From Caprimulgus europaeus (Eukaryota; Chordata; Aves; Caprimulgiformes; Caprimulgidae), in assembly GCA_907165065.1 (NCBI GenBank), contig OU015532.1, positions 39,040,339 to 39,104,338 on the forward strand: a stretch of DNA of 64,000 bases, given 5' to 3'. Shown here piece by piece: positions 12,801 to 24,800 of the stretch. Position numbers and translations under genes: made by a program. Position 1 is the stretch's first letter. Each line of letters opens with the position of its first letter. The notes under the pieces were generated by a model. The model was not told the origin of the DNA and ran no database searches. It saw only the letters and a program-made list of their open reading frames with translations.

Positions 12801-15800
12801 GTAGGTCGCAGGGCACTCCCTGCATGCCCCTGCCTGCTCAAACTGCCTCGCCCTTCTGCCACGCCATGCCCTGTTTGCCTCTCCTGGTCCCTGTGCTCCT
12901 AACGGGCTTCTTAAATCTCCTGTGGTTGCCACTGGCGATGTCCCTGAGATGTCAGCCCCGCTGGTGAGATCTGGCCAGCTCCCAGTGGGACTCTGTCCCA
13001 GCCGCAGATTTCCCTGGCTGCAGGAACCCACCCTTTCCTCCTCAGCACATGCTCAGCCACAGAACTTGCTGTTCCTGCCGCTGTGGTCCTTGCTGACTGC
13101 TACTTTTTAAGTTCTGTTTGTGTATTTCTAGAATTACTAGAGGGAAAGCAGTGGGTCTCCTGGCAACCTGCAGACTTTGGATAGGAAATAGTGCTTGAAA
13201 ATGTCATCTGCCCTATGGTTGCTAGGAAGCTCATAGGTATCACTTTAAAGTAATAAACATCACAGTAATCTTTCAAATTTTAACTTCAGTCATTTTACTT
13301 TATTTTCTATTTGTAACACATGCTTTATTTCCTTCCCCCCCACTTGGTCTTATTTCTCAGTATTTTAAATTGGTAAATGAGATCAGCTGGATAATGCTAG
13401 ACCTGGTAACTTGGTGTATGTGTCCAGCAGAGTGGTTGGAAATGAAGGAGGTTGATCAATATGAGTTGTAGGACTTTATGAATTGCCTATTTAATGAAAT
13501 TATAAACTTAGCTAATAATGGTAGGTCTCTGTATTAAATGTTTATATTGTGTGACTTTTTGGTTAAGTCGTGAAAAATATAACAACAGTGCAGAAGACAT
13601 TAAGTAGATAAAAAATCTAGGGAATTAATGGACTTCAAATTGACATTTCATTTGGGGGCTGTCAGTAAACTCCAGTGTTTCTAATAATAAAGATAGATTA
13701 CCTCTAACTTGTGCTATTTAACATCTTTTCAACCTCATGGAGATAAGAATAGACTTACTCTTGGGTCTGAGGCATTCACTGGGAGACCAATAGCCAAAGG
13801 TCAGAGGCTCCTCGATTGCTTAAGAGGCAGAAATGGGGATGGCAGGAAGTCTTATCTGCTTTTCTCTGTTTGTGTTACACATACACCTTTGTATGTTGTC
13901 AAATAAAGGATTCTGTCCTGGGATATAGTGTCTGAAAATAACTCTGATATTACAGAAGTTGAACATGAGTGCTTGGTGTTGTCCCTGTATATAGCAGAAA
14001 AGGGACTAGGTTTGACAGCTGCTGAATTTGGGCCAATAACTAGGAGAATCCAGAAATAAGGTAGGAATTTTTAACAGCAAAGAGAGATAGGAACAACATT
14101 TTGTTCTTGTGTCTTTAATTGTGAGCACGGCTGCAGTTTGTAGCAATGGCTGTTCCTTCTCCTGTCTCATCAGTAACATTTATTTTTTGTTTTCCTACAA
14201 TTCATTGCAACATGTTTTCCTCTGAAACACTGAGATGGATTTTCAACTCTTACTGGGTTTTATACAGTTTTCTAGTGCAGAGTTTTAAAAAGCTGTTGTG
14301 GAAGCAGGCTGGCTAAGTCATCTGGCTTCAGTGAATTTATTGGTGGTACTGAATCACAATTTTGAGCACTGTTGGTGTTGGGAAAAAACCACTTAAATGG
14401 GTGTCTGTTAAGACAGTCCTTGTAAAGATAGCTGAGAAACATTGAAAGGACAGAAGAATAAGGTGAATTTTTAAAAATGAATAATGACAGAAGGAAAAGA
14501 AGATCAGATGAGTCCTCAGCTTCAATAGGTATGCCATAAACTGATGGCAGGAGGGCATGTCTTCAATGTAAAAAGGTACTAATTAGTTTGTAGATCCTTT
14601 GGGCCTCTGTTAACTATAAGGAAATTAAAGTAGGTTGCAGTGCTGGCTTACAGTTCTGACCTTGAAATTATGGATGCTGTTGTAGTGTACAGTCTTGGAT
14701 GTTACTGCAATGGCAGGGATTTGATTTAAAGCAAACACCTCCAATTATTGTGTTGTGCTTCAGGAAAACTCTTCTGGATTTGTAAGAAAAGAAATCTGAA
14801 TGGTGAGAAAGATGCACAGTCTGTAGTGGGCATGGACTTCTGTTTGTAGCTGGGTTTGAGTAACGGGTTTAAGCTGTGAAGTACTTGGAAACAATTGGAA
14901 TCATTAAATGTGTTACTTGAACCGTAGCCTTGTTATTAAGCTTGCAGAACCAATGCTGTTCTGAGAAAGAACACCTTTCTGCCTGAAATGAAGTTCCAGG
15001 CAAGTTGAAAGTTTGGCTTAAATGTGTAGGTGTTCTTCTAGCATATTATTTGTTGGAATTGCTTTAATCTTTTCCTCCCTGCCCCTTCCCTCCCGCCCTC
15101 CTTGTTTTGGGCCCCTTCCACTCTTTTGAGGTCTTCCTTCCATCTCTATCTTCTTACCCACTTCCCTTTCTTTTTGTACCTGCTCCCCCTTTTCAGTTCT
15201 TTGTAATATTTTTATATGCTCTGTTTATGAAAGATTATGTACAAATTAGTGTACTTAGACCAAAAAAACCCCACCCAGTAAGGAGTTATATTGATGTTTA
15301 GGTGACTTTCAGGTGCATCTCCCTTCTGCAGCCTGCATTGTAATGATTGGGCAGATGATAGAGGCTGCTGTGAACTGAGTGCAAGATGAAATTAATCCAC
15401 TTCAGCTGTTGCACTGCTGTAATTAACATTAAAAAGAAAATAGCGGTTAGCTAGTTTTTCATAATGACTATGTGCTGGAAGAGAGCCCAATCTCTTTGAA
15501 ACATTAACTGAGATTTTTTTAAATAAGATTCTAGGAATTTATTTTTTTTCCTCTTGTTCCCATTTTATTCTATAGAGATGATATGGAAATGCAAAACAGC
15601 TCTGCAGCTGTAATGTAAAAACCTTACTTTTTCATTTTATCTATGTTGTGGTTTTCATTTGCGGCAAAGCTACCTCTATTTTATTAATCTGAATTTGTCA
15701 GAAAATTAAAACGTCTTGTCAAAGCTTATACCCAAATCTGGGTGAATAAACTGTGTATTTGTGGTATTGTAAATGCCTCACAAATCTCAGAGCTGTTATC

Positions 15801-18800
15801 TCCTTAGTAACATGATCTCTTTGCTAATAAAAAAATGCCAAGGTGTAGTATTTAACAGCTTTTTAAAATACATTGACATAAATAGATGGGATTATATAAT
15901 ATAGTAGCATATTTATATAACTTCAAATAACCAGGATTTTTTTTCCCATGTATAAATCTATTTGGTTTTAAAATTCTATTTGAATACAGACTCTTTGCAC
16001 TGTGGACAACAGTTATATTTCATAGAATATATTTGCTATTTCAGCTTTAAATGTATTAGTACTTAAATTATTGGCACATCTTTCAGATTTTTTTAATTTG
16101 AGAAATAAAAGGTAAAAGCAGGAGTTCCCAATGTGTCTATAATCAAGTGTTGTCTTTAACAATTTGTAAACATTAATAATATCCCTCTTCTTTTTTTTTT
16201 CTTTCTAAACTTCATAATCCCAGTTTGCATCATTTTTCTTTCCACATGGAAGTCTCTCCATCCACATATAGTTATTTCTGTGATCTGTTTCTCAATCCCT
16301 TCTCTTTCTTCTATAACTTTTAAAATAGGGTTGCCAGAACCCAGAACAGATGAGAGCACCTTTGATTATGTACCAGCATCCTAATGTCATTGTTGTGGAC
16401 TTTTTTGATCTTCAGCTGTAAGGATGCTAGCATCCTATTTGGGTTCTTGACTGCTCCTATCCATAAAGCACTTGTTTTAGTGAAGGTTTTATCTGACTTC
16501 ATTACAGTTAATTTAGAGTCCTGATATTTATATTTAAAAGAACTCATTCTTTTATTTCATATATCATGGATTATATGTCCATCAATATTTAATTATGCAT
16601 GAGATCATGGCATTTATTCACAGTATCTGGCTGCCTTCCTTCCTGAAGTCCTTTTCACATTCCATACAGTTCAGTTTCATTATGGTTTAGCTTGAGATAT
16701 TGGGTGGTGTCTGAAAATTATTTCAGAATTTGTTATCACTTTTCATGCTTAAATAGCGTTTCTTCAGGGTTTTCTGGTACAAGTTCTTTCTGTCTAACAT
16801 GTTTTCAACTGGAAAAGTATGCAAAATCATATATACTGTCTGTATGTGTCATTTACTTTGACAAATGAATAAAATCTGGCTAAGCTTTTACTTGGATGGG
16901 TAAGAATTCTTGTCTTGCCTGATGATTTTCTTTGGTAATAATGAAACCTTTTTTAAAACTTTTTTTTAAAGTAATGCTTTTGTTTTCTCTGTTTTTCTTT
17001 AACTGAAGCTGATTCAACAGGTACTCACTCTCTATACACAACATACAAGGACTATGAAATCATGTTCCATGTTTCTACTATGTTGCCATATACTCCCAAC
17101 AACAAGCAACAGGTAAAGTGGACCATGCCTAATTGGAATTAGTTTCTCCTCCATCTCAAAAGTAGCTGAGGTACTAAATATTTATGACAACTTTCATTTG
17201 TTACTAGCAAAGAAAACACTTAAAGAATCAAAAGTAAAACCAGCCATCTCTGTCAGGAAGATGAGCGAAGCAGGTCATTGTAGGTACCTCATAGGTAGAT
17301 TTTTCTCCATAGGACTGTTTTCTATTGAATTATGCATTATTTACTGAAACATATATTTGAAATATTGTACAATAGTGTCAGTAGCACATCTGTGTTACAT
17401 AAATAAGAATTAATATCTTATGTCCAAAGGACTATAGTGTACTTGACATGATTTTCAACCTTCTGCAGCAAAGTACATTGCACTTTAAGGATTGCATCCA
17501 GCAAGCTGTAATATGTACAGAATCAGAGGTGACAAGTGGGTGGTCCAGCACACTAAACAAGAAGACATGAGGCAAAAACCTTTTTTTTTGTTTAAATTTT
17601 TCTTCTAATTATACTGAAGAGCTATGTAAGCTGACCCATTTTGTTACTCTGAAGTACCTGGTCTTGTTAAGTAGTAGGCCATCTTGTTATGTAAGATGTG
17701 TGCATTTTACTCCAGAAATGATGTTATATTTTGTGTTTCTGCAAATAAAATAGAAATTTCCTTAAACAATAAAAGATAACACAGCATTCTTTTTAGTTTG
17801 CTTTTGTACACTAAATGTTATACTACATTGTACTACATTGTCCTACTTTGTACTTTACCTTTCTCTTACTGTAGTCTTGGATTTGCTGAAAGAACTCTGT
17901 GAGAAAATTATTATAATGTGTATTAAGGACAATGACAACTATTTTGAACTTGAAACAGAACCTACCTCTGACTTCTAAAAACATGTGAAATGGGGAATGT
18001 TTTCCAGCTTACATGTATCACTGATTACTCTGATACTGGCAGGTTTTTGTTGTTGTTTTTCCTTTTTGTTTAGCTTAAAGTTTACCCTAACATGATCTTC
18101 CTGTATGTTACGTGTAGAAATGAATTTGTTATGAAAATGAAAATTTATTAGATTAGAATGACCAACATTCTGGTACTTGTAATATAAATCCTCATCTGTG
18201 TTGGTTTTCAGCTCAAAGTATCATTTAGAATAAAAAATTGAACAATAGTAATTTTTAATAATGAGAACTAAATAATTGAATATTGTGAAAAGACTGTATT
18301 TTAACCTATGAATCTTTTTATTTTGTTAAAGCTTCTGAGAAAACGACACATTGGAAATGACATTGTTACGATAGTTTTCCAGGAGCCTGGAGCACAACCA
18401 TTCAGCCCAAAGAACATTCGATCCCACTTCCAGCATGTCTTTGTCATTGTGCGAGTGCACGGGCCCTGCACTGACAGTGTTTGTTACAGGTACCTATTGC
18501 TTGTTTCACTGAAAACATGGAGTTGGAGTGCAAAGGGAGATGTAATTCCTGCTTTAAATTCTCCTTAGGGAAACACAGTGAAAGATAGGAGTTGACATTT
18601 TGGGCCATGTGGATTTAGAACACTTCAGAAAGTAAACAGACAGGTGATTGTGTAAAGGAAACACACCCAGTAAGGAGACTGATGCTGTCACTATGAGTGT
18701 ACACATGCACATGTGCACACACATATATATATTAAAAAAAATCAAGCATTTGGGAATGATTTTAAAATTCTGTTTTTTTATTTTCTTCATTAGGAGTATT

Positions 18801-21800
18801 CTGTTTGGTTTTGATTCTTATTAATTCATTTTTTATTTGGATAATTTGGGCAGCTGAGCTCACGTACTGGTTTTGAAATGAAGGCAGTGAAAAAGTATGA
18901 CTAACCTTTCAGAAAGAATTTAAGCTGTCTGAAATATCTTCATCTTTTATCTCACTGCAGTCCAACAAAGAAATTCTGGAGCATTGTGCAGCAAAGAAAT
19001 CTTAGTATGACATTAGTGTAACCAATATGATTAAGATAGTAACATATAACAAAGAATTGCAAGATGAGATTCCTATTTAGCACAAATTTTAACCAGATTG
19101 AAAGCGTATAGAAACAATGGTTTTGAGTTATACTTTTTTATACCATCAATGAAACTTTCTACCTTCGTTCTTTCTGCCTTTGTTGTATCCTGAACTCTTA
19201 ATGTATATTTATTTTTAAATGTTGTCTGATCTCAGTGAACTTTTTTAAAGCTTCTTTATTTAAAATATGAAGTGTCAGTTATGGATTTAAAGTATTTACC
19301 TTGAAATGAGGTAGCCTCAGAATTAACTTTTCTTTACTGAAATACAAATATTCACCTGTTTCATTCAGTCGGGTGCTTATTTAACCTAAGACAGTTGACT
19401 GCAGTGTCTGATGTGGTGTACTCATGTTTTTCAAGGTAGTACAGTAGGGTTTGAAGGCTTTTCCCTCCCCATAAGTTTTCAGTAAAGCTCCCTCACACAG
19501 CACTTGTGGAACTGATGCTGAGCTTTGTACAGGTATTAAACTTCCCTGGAGTAGGCATGTTCGTGTTGATACTCGTTTTAAGGCAGCTTTTTGACAAATT
19601 CCACTGCTAGATAATTTAGGTGGATATAGCTTGTTCTTAAACTTTTAGACATATGTTTCAGCTCTTATTCTGTACAGAATCTGATTTTGAAGTAAAGGGA
19701 AAGTAAGAAATACATCCACAAGGGCTGCAGATTTGTTTTTCATTTGAATTGTGTATTCCAAAAAAAAGAAAGATCTACTTTTGATTATTATTTTAAATAA
19801 TGTGACTGCATATTTTCAGTTTCTTCCTTTTAAAAAGCATGGGGAAGATTTATACTTGCTATAGTGTATAAATTTAAATATCTCAGGGTTCTATTTCTGC
19901 CCTTCAGACTTCTGAATTGCTTCCATTTTTCAAGTGTTCACAACTACAGGGCTGGAACCGTGCTGGTTACTGCTAGTGAATAAAATAAGATAATTTCAGC
20001 TTTATTGATGCTAGAGGCTTAAATTTTAAGGAGGGAGCAGATAGGAAGAAAAATTGTGAGAGTGCCAATATTCATTTTGATACAGGAGACCACCAGAACA
20101 TTGTATGTTTGGGGTACTGTCTTTAAGATTAAAATACTTTAATTTTTTTTTTCCTCTCAGTGTAAACGCTTGATTTAAATTTATAGAATTCCATTATGAA
20201 AAGTTTTTCTAGGAAACATTTCAAAATTTGACCTATTTTCCCTGAATTATTTGGAACAGTTTCATAGATTCATAATTCTAGACAAAACAGGAAGCCATAT
20301 AGCATTAAAAGTAGTAGAATTTATATTACAAACTACATAAAAGGAGTAAAATCAAACACTGCCTTGGCCAGTGATTCTCCCTCCCAACTAAGATAAACAA
20401 TATTTCAAAAGTCTGGCTTCTCTGTTGCCATCGTTCACTTTTTTAAACTTCTCTAGCATATGTTAAAGATTAAATTCTTATCCCTGTGATTCATAATATT
20501 TAAAACCTAATCAAACAAAATGTCACTGCTAGTTTTTCATTGCACCCAGTAATTGTGTTTAACACTTAGGCTTCTGTCTCTTAATAACATACTTCAGGAC
20601 CACTGAAGATGATCACGAGTCAGATGGTTGTATCATGAGCACCCCCTCTTGCATACTTTTAGATACATGGGCATGCACTTGAAGGAAATACAACAGTCAG
20701 TGACATCTTTCAGTATCAGTTGCCAGAAAATATTAAAAAAACAAAACCAACAAAACCCAAAACAAACAAAATCCCCACCCCACTGTCCAACAAAACCCAA
20801 AACAAACAAAATCCCCACCCCACTATCCAAAACCAGAAGATACGGCTAAAGATTGGGTGACTTAATTTTTATTTTTGGTGCTCCTGTGTGTTCTCCTCCC
20901 ACACCCCACAAAAAGCTTTGCTAGTGTTTCTGCAGTTTTAGTTACTGATTTTTTTGGGGGAGGGTTTTCTCTGATTGTGTTCAAGATTTCAGGTAAGTTA
21001 GAACAAAGTGTGAAAATAGCAGCCAGCCTTCCAAACGAACCATTGCACACATTTCTAGTGTGTTCAAGTTCCATTCTATTTTTCTTTATAAAACTCCATT
21101 ATCATGGTATTTTGGCCAAAATTAGTTAATGCTTTTTCAGAACTAGTTGTAGACGCATGGTAAATCTGATTTAAACTGCTGGTGCATTTCTTGTCACAAA
21201 ACTATTGCAGTGCAGTTGTCTATCTCTTGTCTGGACAGACTGCTAAGTGAATGATAATGGACTAGAATGGCAAGTCTTAAGTGATGCCAAACAACTCTCA
21301 TCCACTCAGTATTAAACAAGAATTGACCAGGGAGAATAGTGAAGCTTGTTGGCATTGCCTAAGGCAATCTTATTGTCAGTTTGTCACTTAGTATGGAAAT
21401 GAAAAGGAAGAGTTGAAAAAGAAAACTTTTATTTCTAATACATATCTCCAAACTTCTAAGAATTCCTTATTTCTAGTATTTTTGGAGTCATCTTCTATCA
21501 CTAGCATGCAAAACTGCTAGTGCAGTTTTTGATCAAAAAATTTAAAACCTGATCAGTAGTGTGAGGTTTACATGCATTCAGTCACCAGAAGATGATTCTC
21601 ACAGCAAAACTGGCCTTGTGATTTTATTGCCTTTGTGTTTTCAATGTATCCATTTTATCTCTAATTCTAGCATTGATCATACACTTCGCACTACTTTCAG
21701 ATGAGCCTTTCAGCTTTAGGTAGCTAAATTATGAGCCAGCCTTTGTCATAGTATGTGTCAGAAATTCTCTGTTTATAGTAAAACCAAACGAAATTCAGAA

Positions 21801-24800
21801 CTACCATACATGAGTGATTACTTTAGCAAAAACACGTGATTTTGCACTTGAAGATCTCTGAGTTGTGGTGCTGAGGATGACTCAGAAATGCCTAGATGCA
21901 AAAATAAGTGTCCTTCTGTTTGTACAGTAAGGGGGACATAATCTCCACACTGGCAAGATTAAAATGTAAATATAGACATACTGCTGAGAAAAGGAGAGAA
22001 AAATTGAGCGATTAAGGAAAAAAGGAAATGTATTTTTGCATACAAAAACTGCTGAATTTGCATATAGTGAAACACTCTGCTGCTTCTTTATTCTTTTATT
22101 TCTTGTAGTGTTGCTGTGACAAGATCCAGAGATGTACCATCCTTTGGACCACCTATTCCAAAAGGTGTCACGTTTCCGAAATCAAATGTGTTCAGGGACT
22201 TCTTGCTAGCCAAAGTCATTAATGCAGAGAATGCTGCTCATAAATCAGAAAAGTTCCGTGCGATGGCCACCAGGACCCGGCAAGAGTACTTGAAAGACTT
22301 GGCAGAGAAGAATGTCACCAACACACCTATCGACCCTTCTGGAAAGTTCCCCTTCATCTCACTTGCTTCAAAAAAGAAAGAGAAGTCCAAGCCTTACCCA
22401 GGAGCAGAGATCTATAGTTCTGGTGCTATTGTATGGAGCGTCCACGCAAAAGACTATAGCAAGGGTATGGAAATAGACTGTCTGCTGGGCATCTCTAATG
22501 AGTTTGTAGTCCTCATTGAGCAGGACACAAAAAGTGTGGTGTTCAATTGCTCCTGTCGAGATGTAATAGGGTGGACTTCAACGGACACAAATATCAAAAT
22601 ATTCTATGAGAGAGGTGAATGTGTTTCTTTGGAGAGCTTCATCAGCAACATCGATGATATCAAAGAGATCGTCAAAAGGCTGGAGGTTAGAATTTGTTCT
22701 CTTGTTTGGTTCCCCTCCTTTGCTTTCTCCTCTTGCCCCATCATCAAGTAAGGCTTCAGTTTAAGTAGTGCTCAGAATCCCTAAAACTGTTGTAATTGTT
22801 TATCATGAAATCTATAAGGACTTTCCTGCTTTTATTTCTCAAAATCTAATATAGCTTTCACTTTCAACAGATATCAGACAACCTCAGCTGGTTCTGTGTG
22901 TGTAAAAAAAATGTCTCAATATATTAAAAAACAAAAAAGCAAGCAAGGCCTTCAGATGCATAAATTGCTCCCAAACCATAAATACAGAAGTGTCACCTTC
23001 TTTCTTTTCCTTGTTTTCCTTTTCATTCTCTGTTTTATAGGCTTGTTGTATCTGTTTCAAATGAAATTATAATATATTTGAGACTGTCGTACTATGTTGC
23101 CAGCAGTGTGCAGTCCCAATCCCTACTGCAATCTTCAGATATTCTCTGAATGCATGTGATAAACTAAAAATGCAGTGGTATCTGCCTGTGCACATTTTTT
23201 ATCCAATTAAGTTACAAAAGAATGTGTCATGCTTCACAACTGTAGCTGTAAGGTGACCAGGAAAAAGGGAAAACCAGGCCCTTTTAAATTGCTCTTGATG
23301 GTATTCATGCTCATGGTACATAGAAGAGTTGGCACAGACCCCAGTTTAATGTGCTTAGTAGCTGCATGCTACCACATTCTGGTGGAAAGTAATCTTGCAG
23401 TTTACTGAAACAGATGGAAAAGTAGAATGGTGGGTTGGTTACTGAAGTCTAAAAGATAAAGTAGCGGTACTTGTATAACTCCATGTGTTTTTCTGTTGTG
23501 TGTTGCCATGTATCTTCTAAAATTCCTGTGATTTTGGTATTCACATAAATTTCAAGGCAGAACTTGGGTAACCAGACTCTACTGAAAATACTAGCTGGAG
23601 TGACAAGACCTATTTCAGCTTATTATGTACCCAGGATCGTGATAGATATTCCTTGACAGTGTCCCACAATTGTCTTGGGAGTTGGTTGATTGTACAAGAA
23701 TGGAGCCCTTTGACCTCTGTTAGCACTGAAGGTCTCTCTGTGCATTAAATTCTGTCTTTGTTTCAATTCCCAGCTTGTGACTAAGGGCTGTGAAACAGTG
23801 GAGATGACTCTGCGTAGGAACGGTCTGGGTCAGCTTGGTTTCCATGTAAACTACGAAGGCATTGTGGCAGATGTTGAGCCCTACGGCTACGCGTGGCAGG
23901 CAGGACTGCGGCAAGGCAGCCGGCTGGTGGAAATCTGTAAGGTGGCTGTAGCCACTCTGAGCCATGAGCAAATGATTGATCTGCTGAGAACATCAGTAAC
24001 AGTGAAGGTTGTTATCGTCCCTCCGTATGAGGACTGCACACCACGCAGGTATTGTATCATAGCTATGTTTGGTCTGAAATTACATCTTGATTTGTAAGGT
24101 TGGAGGGGAAACACCATACAATGTGTTAACCTCCAAAAACCATGCTATCTTCATAATATAGCATCCAGTATTGTCAAGTGAAAGAAGAGGGTAGAAAAAC
24201 TGCCAATATTCAGACTCCAAGCACCACAAAATATTAATTAAATACCGCTGTTTAGTAAAATGTGTGAAGAACCTGGTGTGTCCTTTAAGTTCCATGGAAT
24301 TTAACATGGAAATCAAACACTTTTTGTTGACATTGCGTGTTCAGGATGCATCAAAATTAATTGTACATTTCCCTCCTTACTTTCCCTTTTATTGTTAGTT
24401 TGCAGTGTCTGTGGATGTAGTTCATGGAAGTTATGAATAGATGCACATTCTTCTACTTTCACAAATAAGTAAGGCTGTAAATTAGGAGAGTTTATCAAAG
24501 GTACAGATCTGGCCAGAGAAATTGCTGCAAATTGCAATTCTTCTTCACTCAGTAGTAGATGTTGCTTGCGTCTCTCTCACTTTCCAACCATGTTAAGCCT
24601 GAGACGTGTGTCAACTGTATTATTGCTTTTATAGCTTTAAGATGTTGCTTGGTCAGAAATAAGCAGTAATAGGTGTTTGTTTTCTATATTGGACATTAGT
24701 CTCTCCATTTTTCTTGAACTGTCACTAAAGCTTTTTATATTTACTGCTCCCATCTGAACTCTCTGCAGTTGTCTTTAGCATTCAGCCACATCACTAAATA

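Larger units (their letters stand above)
7536..17008 (+). other. SIPA1L1: Intron 3
   Basis: A 9.5-kb intron with a nearly complete antisense CR1 (9333-13107) and older CR1 relics near 8690-8880 and 16140-16600. The stretch 13.1-16.1 kb is AT-rich and holds no recognised gene or repeat. Parts of 15.4-16.1 kb have the low-complexity-free, homeobox-site-like AT texture often seen in conserved non-coding elements, but I cannot test conservation. Confidence 0.85.

Noticed and set aside
20747-20826. Direct repeats resembling a CRISPR-type array
   Set aside because: Only two abutting copies with no spacers, in a vertebrate intron; it is a plain tandem duplication.
22116-22751. A stand-alone 211-codon gene starting at an internal Met
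   Set aside because: The segment is exon F of SIPA1L1. The family match begins upstream of the Met at the acceptor and ends at the donor 22685; the remaining codons to 22751 are intron.
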